Source of the DNA: Chitinophaga caseinilytica
GTDB lineage: Bacteria > Bacteroidota > Bacteroidia > Chitinophagales > Chitinophagaceae
Assembly (NCBI RefSeq): GCF_038396765.1
Contig: NZ_CP150096.1
Span: forward strand, 3,827,001-3,891,000
Direction: 5' to 3'
DNA length: 64,000 nucleotides
The notes beneath the pieces are model-generated. The model saw nothing but the letters and a program-made list of their open reading frames with translations. It had not been told where the DNA came from and did no database searches. Of the stretch, positions 25,840-33,696 are shown in pieces; positions within the stretch are counted from its first letter, which is position 1, and each line of letters starts with the position of its first letter. The position numbers and the translations under genes were made by a program.

Positions 25840-27682
25840 ATGCCATCAGGCCGGCGAATTCCGCGTAGATGCTCGTTCCTTCACCCGGGCGACTACTGAT
25901 CTCATAATGCCCTTTCAGTAAATTGATCCGCGTCACCATGTTGCCCAGCCCGATGCCTTTGCCGGGCACGGCGTTGGTATCGAAACCTTTGCCGTTGTCT
26001 TCGACGGTGAGGGTCAGGATGCCGTTGTCGTACCCCAGTTGCACGATGGCTTCGGTGGCATTGGCGTGGCGGATGACGTTGTTCATGGCTTCCTGGATGA
26101 TGCGGTAGAGGAGAAGCTCCTGCCCCGCGGCGAGCTGGGGCATTTCGCCCACGGTGTAAAGGTTGATGGACAGGCCGGGATGGCTGATCTTGGCGAGGAA
26201 CGCGCGGAGTGCGTATTCCAGGCCTTCCTGGAGGAGGATTTCGGGGTCGAGGCTGTGGGAGATGTTGCGGACTTCGCGGGCGGCGTCTTCGATGAGGGAA
26301 ACCACCCGCGCCGAGGCTTCCGGGTCTTCTCCGCGGACCGAATGCATATGGATTTTGGCGGCCGAAAGGATGCTGCCTACGCCGTCGTGCAGTTCCTGTG
26401 CCGTGCGGGCGCGCTCTTTTTCTTCACCGGCGAGATGGGCGAGGAGCAGTTGTGTGCGCTTGCGCTCGCCGGCCGCTTTCTGCCGCTGCCGGAACAAAAC
26501 CCAGGTCACCGCGCCGGCGCCGACGAGCAGCGCCACGATGCCCCAGGAAACCCATATCCAGAAATCCTGCCGCTCCAGCTGCAACTGCTGCTGGGCCAGC
26601 GCCTGTTCTTTCCGGGCCGTGGCGTATTGGATTTCCAGCTCATTGATGGCGGCCTGGGTGGCCGTGTTGTTCATGGAATCATTGAGGACGTCGAATTTCC
26701 GCTGATAATCCAGTGCCAACGCGGGCTGGCCCTGCATTTCCTTCAGTTCCGTGCCCAGTTTGTACAGCTCCCGCAGTTCGCTCCGCGGGAAGATGTTTTC
26801 CGCGTCGGCGATCACCCGGTCGAAATAAGGGGCCGCTTTGGCAGGCTGCTTTTGCGACATGTAAATTTCCGCGTACAGGTGGTCGACGTAAATCCTGTAA
26901 TCCGGCGGTATGGTCGGGGATAGATGCCTTTCGGCGACCTGGTTCCAGTAAAGGGCCGAATCGTTGCGGCTGACCCGGTTCTGGATGCTGCCGAGATTGA
27001 TGTAGGCACAGAGCTGGAGAATAGTGTCTTTCCGCAACAGCCCGATGACCCGCGCTTCGTGGGCGTGCGCCAAAGCGTCGGGGAAGCGTTTGCTGAGGGT
27101 TTCGCTGGCAAGGAGGTTCACGAGGCTGCGGCCGATGGCATTGGTATCTTTCAGCGCGATGGCGGTTTCGTGGCCTTTGCGCGTGTAAAAAAGGCTTTTG
27201 GGAAAATTGCCGAGGTCGAGCAGGATAGACCCGAGATTGGTGTAATATTTCTGCAGGTTCGGCTGGTCGTTCAGTCGTTCGGCCATTTCCAGCGCCTTGA
27301 TGAGATGGTCTGCCGCCTTCTGCAACTGCCCCATGGCCTGGTATTGCAGGGCCATGTTGTTGTAGGCGCTGGACGCTTTACTGAAATTCTTGATTTCCAT
27401 GGCCTTTTCCAGCTGGAGCGCGGACACTTTCAGGGCTTCTTCGAACCGGAGGTTGTTGTAGAGGAAAAGGGTGTATCGGCGGGTGTAGTCCAGCAATCCG
27501 TCGGTGAACCCGATCTTTTCGGCCAGGGCGCCGGCTTTCCGGTAGTAATAATCGGCGGAATCCGGTTGTATGGCGGCTTTGGCCGTAGCCGTAGCGATCC
27601 ATTCGCGCACGGTGGTGGTGTCCTGGCCGGAACTGGGGCGGGGCGCTATGAAGAGGAAGAGTACAGGTAAAATGAGGCGCAT
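25838..27682 (-). CDS. TPR-containing sensor histidine kinase (HisKA_3)
   Basis: A 614-residue membrane kinase. A signal peptide (MRLILPVLFLFIAPRPSSGQ) is followed by a periplasmic region of TPR-like helices (~25-350). One transmembrane helix (FWIWVSWGIVALLVGAGAVTWVLF) and a coiled linker lead to a HisKA_3 dimerisation domain with phospho-acceptor His432 in AQELHDGVGSIL. The HATPase domain has N box NNVIRHA, G1 EDNGKGFD and G2 GKGIGLGN. The start is ATG 27682. It should phosphorylate the LuxR-type regulator at 24067-24705. Confidence 0.92.
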   Translation of the reverse strand: MRLILPVLFLFIAPRPSSGQDTTTVREWIATATAKAAIQPDSADYYYRKAGALAEKIGFTDGLLDYTRRYTLFLYNNLRFEEALKVSALQLEKAMEIKNFSKASSAYNNMALQYQAMGQLQKAADHLIKALEMAERLNDQPNLQKYYTNLGSILLDLGNFPKSLFYTRKGHETAIALKDTNAIGRSLVNLLASETLSKRFPDALAHAHEARVIGLLRKDTILQLCAYINLGSIQNRVSRNDSALYWNQVAERHLSPTIPPDYRIYVDHLYAEIYMSQKQPAKAAPYFDRVIADAENIFPRSELRELYKLGTELKEMQGQPALALDYQRKFDVLNDSMNNTATQAAINELEIQYATARKEQALAQQQLQLERQDFWIWVSWGIVALLVGAGAVTWVLFRQRQKAAGERKRTQLLLAHLAGEEKERARTAQELHDGVGSILSAAKIHMHSVRGEDPEASARVVSLIEDAAREVRNISHSLDPEILLQEGLEYALRAFLAKISHPGLSINLYTVGEMPQLAAGQELLLYRIIQEAMNNVIRHANATEAIVQLGYDNGILTLTVEDNGKGFDTNAVPGKGIGLGNMVTRINLLKGHYEISSRPGEGTSIYAEFAGLMA

Positions 27683-27718
27683 GGTCGTTAAAATGGCGGA
27701 ACATGGCAAATATAATGA

Positions 27719-27745
27719 AAAAGCCGCCCCATGGGAGCGGCTTTG
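27719..27745 (-). terminator. Terminator of the 27763-28359 gene
   Basis: 7-bp GC-rich stem AAGCCGC/GCGGCTT with a 9-nt loop; on minus it is followed by T5. It separates the unknown exported protein gene from the kinase gene downstream. Confidence 0.8.
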
Positions 27746-27762
27746 GATGTACGGTCTGCCCG

Positions 27763-28359
27763 TTATTTAAGTGCTTTGAGGGCTTTGCGGTAATAGATGC
27801 CGAACGCCTTGCCGGCGTCTGCATAAGCCTCCGCCACCCGGATGCCGGTCGCTTCCGCGCGGCCAACGGCTTCCGTTATGCGCCATTTGGTTACGAACTT
27901 CTTCGGGTTGGGGTTCTGGGAGTCGGTGATGATGATGTCCGCTTCGATATTGGCTTTGCCCATTTTCACCACGGCATAATAGCCCGGCTCGATGAAGGTG
28001 GTGTTCACGGTCATTTTGTAGCGCGCGTTCGGGAAATCGCCCACCACTTTGTTTTCGGCGTATTTGTTGAACAGCGCGATGAACTTGCGCTTGTAATGGC
28101 GCTCTTTGTCGGCCTGCCAGGAAGCCACCCATTCGTCGCCGCGGCCGGCTTCTTTGGCGTTGAGCTCCGTTTGGCGGCGTTTGAGATAGTTTTCTTCTTT
28201 CCCGGCTTCGCCTACGCGGCATTTATCGTAGGTGAGCACGAGGTGGAAGGTGTCTACGTCCTTTATGTCGTTGATTTTGCCGCCAGCGGGCGTGATTTCC
28301 TGTGCGGAGGTGCCGATAGCGGCCAGCAGGAGGCCTGCGGCCAGGAGGTGCGTTTTCAT
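27763..28359 (-). CDS. Unknown exported protein
   Basis: A 198-residue protein with signal peptide MKTHLLAAGLLLAAIGTSAQ. The mature part has TFHLVLTYDKCRVGEAG, a highly charged helix (RRQTELNAKEAGRGDEW...KERHYKRKF), and then beta-rich DFPNARYKMTVNTTFIEPGYY and KMGKANIEADIIITDS. It ends in an amphipathic helix YADAGKAFGIYYRKALKALK. No family recognised. It has its own terminator and stands alone. Confidence 0.65.
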   Translation of the reverse strand: MKTHLLAAGLLLAAIGTSAQEITPAGGKINDIKDVDTFHLVLTYDKCRVGEAGKEENYLKRRQTELNAKEAGRGDEWVASWQADKERHYKRKFIALFNKYAENKVVGDFPNARYKMTVNTTFIEPGYYAVVKMGKANIEADIIITDSQNPNPKKFVTKWRITEAVGRAEATGIRVAEAYADAGKAFGIYYRKALKALK

Positions 28360-28591
28360 GAACGGTGTTTAGGTAAGGGATTTGAGGGGGTGAATATAGC
28401 ATAAAAGTCCGGATCGCGGATGGGCGACCGGGAGGCGTATGGCGCAAAAAGTGGAAGGGAGCGTTTCCTGGGTTTGGGCGAAACGTTCCCCGGGGCCCTG
28501 ATCGGGGAGCAGGGCGGTTTTTTTACGGTACAATGGAACCCGCTGCGGTCATGTCATAGCCTGGGGTGAAAGGCATCATGACCTGCCGAAA
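28360..28591. other. Structured intergenic region with stacked hairpins and a plus-strand T run
   Basis: No gene. Three inverted repeats: 28457-28490 (11-bp stem GGGAGCGTTTC/GAAACGTTCCC with one wobble), 28495-28515 (GCCCTG/CAGGGC, then T8 at 28518-28525 on plus), and 28547-28583 (GGTCATG/CATGACC). The second looks like a plus-strand terminator, yet no plus-strand gene precedes it. A small RNA ending near 28525 is possible; this is inference only. Confidence 0.4.
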
Positions 28592-28711
28592 CTAGATGAA
28601 TAAATCCTGTGTAGCATCAAATTCATCCTGTTTGTTGATGACGTTTTTGATAAACGGAATCAAAGCAAGGCCAACCGTAAGAATCGTAAGCAAAATGTTT
28701 CTCAGTTTCAT
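28592..28711 (-). CDS. Possible 39-residue membrane peptide
   Basis: A short frame from ATG 28711 to TAG 28592. The peptide begins MKLRNILLTILTVGLALIPF and ends with an acidic tail (NKQDEFDATQDLFI). The first half is a single hydrophobic helix preceded by Lys and Arg, as in signal anchors or small membrane proteins. No strong ribosome-binding site is visible, which is usual here. It lies in the 640-bp gap before ahpC, on the opposite strand. No homology can be claimed. Confidence 0.4.
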   Translation of the reverse strand: MKLRNILLTILTVGLALIPFIKNVINKQDEFDATQDLFI

Positions 28712-28913
28712 ATCCAATCATTTTTTACCTGTCTAGATATAACTAAAATACGTGCCAAAAGGTTAAATGGTTCCGCAGTGAAAAAATCCGTTCCGCGTAG
28801 GTATTTCCGCCACTTTTCCGGAAGTCCGTACTGGGCTTGGATTTAACACTATGTTCATCTATCGGAATTCAAAATGATATAGATAGAAACAATATCTAGT
28901 GTTAGTAAATCTA

Positions 28914-28945
28914 TTTGATTTATCCCTTGCAGGAACGGAACTTTG
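28914..28945 (+). promoter_or_regulatory. Promoter of ahpC-ahpD
   Basis: TTTG 28914-28917, 20 nt, GAACTTTG 28938-28945; ATG 56 nt later. Just upstream (28857-28897) is an AT-rich stretch with CTATC/GATAG and GATAT/ATATC inverted repeats that could bind a peroxide regulator such as OxyR. The promoter is well supported; the operator is a guess. Confidence 0.65.
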
Positions 28946-29001
28946 CGGCGGCGATTCACAACAGTCCGACTTGAAAATCAATAAACAGTTACAATAGTAT
29001 T

Positions 29002-29556
29002 ATGAAAAATGCAGTTTTATCAGTAGGGGCCCAATTCCCTGAGTTCGCAAAAAAGGCAGTAGTTTCCATCGAGAAAGGCAAGGAGTTCTATGAGATCTCT
29101 TCCGAAGAGATCAAAGCTTCCGGAAAATGGATGGTAATGTTCTGGTGGCCGAAAGATTTCACCTTCGTTTGCCCCACCGAGATCGCCGAGTTCAACAAGC
29201 ATTACCAGGATTTCGCTGACCGTGACGCGATCCTGATCGGCGCTTCTACCGATTCCGAGTTCGTGCACCTGGCCTGGAGACAAAACCACGACGATCTCCG
29301 CGGCCTGCAGTTCCCCATGCTGGCCGATACTTCCAAATCCCTGGCAGACGAGCTGGGCATCCTGGAAGCCAGCGAGAAAATCGCTTACCGCGCTACTTTC
29401 GTGGTAGACCCCCAGGGTATCGTTCGGTGGACTTCCATCTACGACCTCTCCGTTGGCCGTAACGTGAAAGAAGTGATCCGTGTACTGGATGCGCTGCAGA
29501 CCGACGAGCTCTGCCCCTGCAACTGGCAGAAAGGCGAAGCTACCCTCAACGCGTAA
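29002..29556 (+). CDS. ahpC: Peroxiredoxin AhpC, mycobacterial type
   Basis: A 184-residue peroxidase that reduces hydrogen peroxide and organic hydroperoxides. The peroxidatic Cys57 is in FVCPTE. Near the C-terminus LQTDELCPCNWQKGE carries Cys171 and Cys173. The two C-terminal Cys and surrounding residues match the arrangement of Mycobacterium tuberculosis AhpC, which is recycled by AhpD rather than AhpF. The following gene is indeed AhpD-like, 83 bp downstream. Regulation by a peroxide sensor is plausible. Confidence 0.93.
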   Translation: MKNAVLSVGAQFPEFAKKAVVSIEKGKEFYEISSEEIKASGKWMVMFWWPKDFTFVCPTEIAEFNKHYQDFADRDAILIGASTDSEFVHLAWRQNHDDLRGLQFPMLADTSKSLADELGILEASEKIAYRATFVVDPQGIVRWTSIYDLSVGRNVKEVIRVLDALQTDELCPCNWQKGEATLNA

Positions 29557-29639
29557 TTTCGAGCAACGACTTTATTTCGTGGCCGGGCGGCATGCTGCTG
29601 GTCCGGCCATTTTTCTGACATTTCAAATCGATACAACCG

Positions 29640-30227
29640 ATGTTTGGGACCAATACGACCGATACCGCACAACAGATCCTGCAGGCCGTAGGGCTGGGCG
29701 CCGCTGAAGTGCCGGCCAAACTGGCCGCGCTGGCCGCTGTGGATGCGCGTTATCTGAAAGACCTGAAAATCAACGTTTCCAATGCGCTCGACGCGGCAAC
29801 CCTCGAGAAGAAGGAAGCTTTCCTCGTAGCGCTGTCTGTGGCGGTGAACGAGAAATTGCCGGCATTGCAGGGCGGTTTCGAGCAACTGGCGCTGGCTGCC
29901 GGGGCTACGGACAAGGAAGTGGCCGAGGTGATCAGCTGCACTTCGCTCATGAACGCCAACAACGTGTATTACCGTTTCCGCCACTTCGTGGAGAAGGAAT
30001 TTTATACTTCCGCACCTGCCGGTATCCGGATGAGCATCATGGCCAACCCGGTGATCGGGAAGGAGTTCTTTGAGCTGCTGAGCCTGGTGGTGAGTGCGCT
30101 GAACGGCTGCCAGATGTGCGTAACGAGCCACGAAGAAGCCCTGCTGAAGCACGGTACGTCGCAGCAGCGGGTGCTGGACGCAGTGCGGCTGGGTGCGGTG
30201 GTGAAGAGCCTGGGGGTATTATTCTAA
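29640..30227 (+). CDS. ahpD: AhpD-like alkylhydroperoxidase (carboxymuconolactone decarboxylase family)
   Basis: A 195-residue helical protein with two CMD-like halves. The redox centre CQMCVTSHE places Cys157, Cys160 and His164 in the CXXCXXXH spacing of AhpD. AhpD passes electrons from lipoamide-type carriers to AhpC. Its place directly after a mycobacterial-type ahpC supports this role. The start is ATG 29640. It ends at an AT-rich hairpin. Confidence 0.9.
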   Translation: MFGTNTTDTAQQILQAVGLGAAEVPAKLAALAAVDARYLKDLKINVSNALDAATLEKKEAFLVALSVAVNEKLPALQGGFEQLALAAGATDKEVAEVISCTSLMNANNVYYRFRHFVEKEFYTSAPAGIRMSIMANPVIGKEFFELLSLVVSALNGCQMCVTSHEEALLKHGTSQQRVLDAVRLGAVVKSLGVLF

Positions 30228-30249
30228 TGGATCATTTGTCCATTATTTT
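30225..30249 (+). terminator. Weak terminator after ahpD
   Basis: 7-bp AT-rich stem TAATGGA/TCCATTA that includes the ahpD stop codon, followed by TTTT. Confidence 0.45.
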
Positions 30250-30290
30250 GGACAGTGATTCCGGAGTGTTAATAAAAACACTTCCTATAA

Positions 30291-30322
30291 TTTGATATTT
30301 ACATAAATTAATGCGACTTTTG
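30291..30322 (+). promoter_or_regulatory. Promoter of the rpmB cluster
   Basis: TTTG 30291-30294, 20 nt, GACTTTTG 30315-30322 (7/8 to TAnnTTTG); rpmB ATG 20 nt later. Confidence 0.65.
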
Positions 30323-30342
30323 CAGTCCAAAATTTTTAGAAC

Positions 30343-30582
30343 ATGGCTAGAGTATGTCAGGTGACTGGGAAAAAACCGATTACAGGTCATCATGTATCTT
30401 TCTCGAACATTAAGACAAAGAGAAGGTTTCTGCCCAATCTGCAAACCAAGCGTTTCTTTTTGGCAGAGGAAGATCGTTGGATCACTTTGAAAGTGTCCGC
30501 AGACGGTCTGAGAACCATTAATAAGCGTGGTCTCTACACTGTTGTGAAAGAAATGCGCGCTGCAGGTAGAAAAGACGTTTAA
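30343..30582 (+). CDS. rpmB: 50S ribosomal protein L28
   Basis: A 79-residue basic protein. [20 protein letters not shown] and [16 protein letters not shown] are the conserved L28 segments. It binds 23S rRNA in the large subunit. It is followed 31 bp later by rpmG, as in most Bacteroidota. Confidence 0.97.
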   Translation: MARVCQVTGKKPITGHHVSFSNIKTKRRFLPNLQTKRFFLAEEDRWITLKVSADGLRTINKRGLYTVVKEMRAAGRKDV

Positions 30583-30613
30583 TTCATCGGTATCAACTTA
30601 ACCAGTATACAAA

Positions 30614-30796
30614 ATGGCAAAGAAAGGTAACAGGGTGCAGGTAATCCTCGAGTGCACGGAGCATAAGAACTCCGGTCAGCCCGGGACTTCCCGCTACATC
30701 ACCAACAAGAACAAGAAAAACACTCCGGAGCGTCTGGAGCTGAAAAAGTACAATCCCATTCTCCGGAAGGTGACTGTGCACAAGGAAATTAAATAA
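30614..30796 (+). CDS. rpmG: 50S ribosomal protein L33
   Basis: A 60-residue protein: [40 protein letters not shown]. Only one Cys is present, so this is the zinc-free (C-minus) form of L33. It lies between rpmB and the DUF4295 gene. The 100-bp gap downstream contains a series of TTAAC repeats. Confidence 0.97.
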   Translation: MAKKGNRVQVILECTEHKNSGQPGTSRYITNKNKKNTPERLELKKYNPILRKVTVHKEIK

Positions 30797-30896
30797 GGTC
30801 GACTTTAATTGCCTGGCTGTTAATCGTTTACGTCTATATTCGATTAGCGCTTGACGATTGACAACCTTAACAATTAACGTTTAACATTTATACGAA

Positions 30897-31070
30897 ATGG
30901 CAAAACAAGCTTCAAAGAACTCGAAAGTAAAAGACGCGAAGGCTGCGGCTGAATCCAAAGTGTGGACGAAAGTGATCAAAGCTGAACGTTCTCCCAAGAG
31001 CGGCGCTTATACCTTCAAGGAGCAGATCATCCACAAGGATACTGTAACTGAGTACTTTAACAAAAAGTAA
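30897..31070 (+). CDS. DUF4295 protein (small, basic, ribosome-linked)
   Basis: A 57-residue protein from ATG 30897 to TAA 31068-31070: MAKQASKNSKVKDAKAAAES, then VWTKVIKAERSPKSGAYTF and a short tail ending YFNKK. Its length, charge and place between rpmG and ftsY fit DUF4295, a family confined to Bacteroidota and usually found in this cluster. The strong basic N-terminus suggests RNA or ribosome binding, which is inference. Confidence 0.9.
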   Translation: MAKQASKNSKVKDAKAAAESKVWTKVIKAERSPKSGAYTFKEQIIHKDTVTEYFNKK

Positions 31071-31180
31071 TTCGGCTTTACTAATCATACTGCACAGAAG
31101 CTGTTCGTATTAAGACGGACGGCTTTTTGTGTTTATATCCTTATCTTCGCTCCAGTTTTTTAACCACTAGCATCACCAGT

Positions 31181-32143
31181 ATGGGATTTTTCAATAAGCT
31201 CTTTTCCCGCGAAAAGAAGGAAAGCCTGGACCAGGGCCTGCAGAAGACGAAAGAGAGCTTCTTTTCCAAAATCGGCCGCGCCATCGCCGGCAAATCCACC
31301 GTAGACGCCGAAGTACTCGATAGCCTCGAAGAAGCCCTCGTTTCCGCAGACGTTGGGGTAGACACTACCGTTCGCATCATCGACCGCATCGAAGCAAGGG
31401 TTTCGAAAGATAAGTATATGGGCACCAGTGAGTTGAACCGTATACTGCAAGAAGAAATCGCAGCCATTCTCGTGGATGCCCCCGATTCCGGGTTCCGCGA
31501 CTTCTCCACCCCCGAAGGCAAAAAACCTTACGTGATCATGGTAGTAGGGGTCAACGGCGTCGGCAAAACCACCACCATCGGCAAGCTCGCATATAATTAT
31601 AATAAAGCCGGTAAATCCGTCCTGCTGGGCGCTGCCGACACCTTCCGCGCCGCCGCGGTAGACCAACTGACCATCTGGAGCGAGCGCGTAGGCGTGCCCA
31701 TCGTGAAGCAGCAAATGGGCTCAGACCCCGCAGCCGTAGCATTCGATACCGTGCAGAGCGGTGTTTCCCGCGGGTCGGACGTCATCATCATCGACACCGC
31801 CGGCAGGCTGCATAATAAGCTCCACCTGATGGACGAGCTTTCCAAAATCAAGCGTGTCATGAACAAGGTGATCCCCGATGCGCCCCACGAAGTGCTCCTC
31901 GTGCTCGATGGCTCCACAGGCCAAAACGCCCTGGAGCAGGCCAAACAGTTTACCGCCGCCACGGAAGTAACTTCCCTGGCCATCACGAAACTGGATGGTA
32001 CCGCCAAGGGAGGCGTAGTGCTCGCCATCGCCAACCAGTTCAAAATTCCGGTGAAATATATCGGGATCGGCGAGAAAATGGAAGATCTCCAGGTGTTCGA
32101 CAAAGAAGAATTCGTGGATTCGCTGTTTAGTTTAAATAGCTGA
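31181..32143 (+). CDS. ftsY: Signal recognition particle receptor FtsY
   Basis: A 320-residue SRP-type GTPase that docks ribosome-nascent-chain complexes at the membrane. The N domain (~20-100) is followed by the G domain with P-loop GVNGVGKT (123-130), DTFRAAAVDQL, DTAGR, TKLDGTAKGG and the closing GIGEKMEDLQVFD. The start is ATG 31181 (MGFFNKLFSREKKES); an in-frame extension is not FtsY-like. The acidic A domain is almost absent, which is common in this phylum. Confidence 0.97.
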   Translation: MGFFNKLFSREKKESLDQGLQKTKESFFSKIGRAIAGKSTVDAEVLDSLEEALVSADVGVDTTVRIIDRIEARVSKDKYMGTSELNRILQEEIAAILVDAPDSGFRDFSTPEGKKPYVIMVVGVNGVGKTTTIGKLAYNYNKAGKSVLLGAADTFRAAAVDQLTIWSERVGVPIVKQQMGSDPAAVAFDTVQSGVSRGSDVIIIDTAGRLHNKLHLMDELSKIKRVMNKVIPDAPHEVLLVLDGSTGQNALEQAKQFTAATEVTSLAITKLDGTAKGGVVLAIANQFKIPVKYIGIGEKMEDLQVFDKEEFVDSLFSLNS

Positions 32144-32162
32144 TTATCATACATCATTATTG

Positions 32163-32196
32163 AATAGCCGGAAGTTTTGCTTCCGGCTATTTCTTT
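32163..32196 (+). terminator. Terminator of the ftsY cluster
   Basis: Perfect 12-bp stem AATAGCCGGAAG/CTTCCGGCTATT with a 5-nt loop and a TCTTTT tail. Confidence 0.92.
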
Positions 32197-32244
32197 TAAT
32201 TTCTATCGGAAAGAACCCAATCTTTCCACAGATAAAGGAATAAT

Positions 32245-32252
32245 TATATTTG
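32245..32252 (+). promoter_or_regulatory. -7 box candidate for the Imm26-like gene
   Basis: TATATTTG matches TAnnTTTG exactly, 39 nt before ATG 32292; the -33 partner is weak (TTT at 32223-32225). Confidence 0.45.
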
Positions 32253-32291
32253 TAGGCCGGCAATTCGCCGGTTAACGAACGAAATGATCAA

Positions 32292-32747
32292 ATGGCCAGA
32301 AAAACTTCGAAACCAGGCGCCGTATTCTGCATCCCCCTGGAGGAAAATTTGTTCGCATATGCCAGGCAAATCACTGCCGCGCTTTTTGAGTGTTTCGATT
32401 TTTTCGGAAATCAAAGGGAAGATGCAACTGTTGTCGCGCAGCAACCCGTATTATTTACGTTGTCTGTCCACAAATATGTACATACGGATAGTAAATGGGA
32501 GCCAATTGGAGAAGTGCCGGTGCCGGAGAATTATCCCATGCCGTTGTTTTTCCACCAGGACATTGGTAATGAAGATATTTGTCATTTGGTGGATACAAAG
32601 GGTAACCGGACTTATGTACCACGAGCAGCATGTGTAGGCTACGAGCGTCGTGCTGTTTGGGATTATGAGCATGTGGAAAGCCGGTTGATCGATCATTATC
32701 ATAACCGGGAGAATAAATGGGAAAAACTTCTCAGGGTTAAGTTGTAA
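32292..32747 (+). CDS. Imm26-like immunity protein
   Basis: A 151-residue soluble protein. MARKTSKPGAVFCIPLEEN with FAYARQI resembles the start of the immunity-26 family (KPGDVFAIPL... pattern), and the rest keeps alternating beta strands (VLFTLSVHKYVHT, WEPIGEVPVPENYP). Imm26 proteins protect against contact-dependent toxins. No toxin gene is next to it: upstream is ftsY and downstream an ECF sigma gene on the other strand. The base composition is lower in GC than in the neighbours, suggesting a recent arrival. Confidence 0.55.
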   Translation: MARKTSKPGAVFCIPLEENLFAYARQITAALFECFDFFGNQREDATVVAQQPVLFTLSVHKYVHTDSKWEPIGEVPVPENYPMPLFFHQDIGNEDICHLVDTKGNRTYVPRAACVGYERRAVWDYEHVESRLIDHYHNRENKWEKLLRVKL

Positions 32748-32760
32748 CCTGACTTCATAG

Positions 32761-32796
32761 TAGTAGCGCAGTTTCATGGAGCTGCGCTGCTATTTT
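32761..32796 (+). terminator. Terminator of the Imm26-like gene
   Basis: 11-bp stem TAGTAGCGCAG/CTGCGCTGCTA with one wobble, 9-nt loop, then TTTTAAAT. It begins 13 bp after the stop. Confidence 0.75.
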
Positions 32797-33017
32797 AAAT
32801 AATTACGATAGTTGATTGATATTCTGTTGATTGAGTTGATGAGCTACTTTCTGTTTCTTCGGAAGAAACTGAGGCAACTGTGGATCAATCCCGCCGAAAC
32901 GCACATCGGGCAATAGCCAAATCGGAACAGAACGGCTTTCCAGCCTTTACGGGGAGTGGTGGGTACCGGGCAATTGTTTTGCATGTTTTTTATAGAGATA
33001 CCCGTTTTCCGGAAATC

Positions 33018-33548
33018 TCACCCTTTGCGGACAATTTTCCGGGCCTGCTGAAGGCATTTGTATTTCTGGTTGTCGAACGAATGGCGATTTTTATATCCCA
33101 GTTCTTCCGCTACTTTTTCCTGTTGCTTTTTAGGAAGCAGGAACGCCTTCGACAATAACAGCAAACAATGCTGCGTCAACCGCTTGAGCACCGCGTACAG
33201 CGGGGCCAACGGGGAATGAGCGGGTTCCGGGCAATCTGCCGGATCAGGGAGCGGTTGGGAAGACAGGCGTTCCCTTTCGCGGAGGCGCTTCAGCCATTGC
33301 CGGCGCGCCGCCGCTATGAGAAAATGGGAAGGAGGCGCCGTAAGCCGGAACAACGGGTCCGCCGCCCGTTGGCACAATGCCATAAACGCTTCCTGGAAGG
33401 CGTCTTCCGCATCCGGACGGGTACCGCCGCGCAGGAGCACCATGCGCTCCACCGCGGGGAAACATTCGGAATAGAGGGCTTCACAGGCGGGGCGGTCGCC
33501 GGTGCGCAGGGCCAGAAGCCATTCATTATTTTGTTGTGGGTCCATCAT
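33018..33548 (-). CDS. ECF-type sigma factor, divergent
   Basis: About 176 residues. Region 2 is seen in AVERMVLLRGGTRPDAED, AFQEAFMALCQR and FLIAAARRQWLKRLRER. Region 4 is seen near the end in VAEELGYKNRHSFDNQKYKC, an HTH with the K-C pattern of a Bacteroidota sigma subgroup. Two adjacent ATGs (33548, 33545) are possible starts. No anti-sigma gene is adjacent. An extended upstream frame is not sigma-like. Confidence 0.75.
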   Translation of the reverse strand: MMDPQQNNEWLLALRTGDRPACEALYSECFPAVERMVLLRGGTRPDAEDAFQEAFMALCQRAADPLFRLTAPPSHFLIAAARRQWLKRLRERERLSSQPLPDPADCPEPAHSPLAPLYAVLKRLTQHCLLLLSKAFLLPKKQQEKVAEELGYKNRHSFDNQKYKCLQQARKIVRKG

Positions 33549-33645
33549 CCGGTAATACCCTTTCCCCCGAAATATCACCCAACTTTTCCTAAAAACCAAT
33601 ATTTTATCCAATTACCCTTTATGCGCTCGGAATGCAGCAATTCCT

Positions 33646-33653
33646 TAAATTTG
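33646..33653 (+). promoter_or_regulatory. -7 box candidate for the cupin-like gene
   Basis: TAAATTTG matches TAnnTTTG exactly, 43 nt before ATG 33697. No good -33 element. Confidence 0.35.
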
Positions 33654-33696
33654 GGATAGTGTCATTTGTTTTCACCCATTAAACCAATTCGTGTTT

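Noticed and set aside
32880..33158. Plus-strand open frame of 92 codons
   Set aside because: Antisense to the ECF sigma gene for much of its length, with no domain or start signal.
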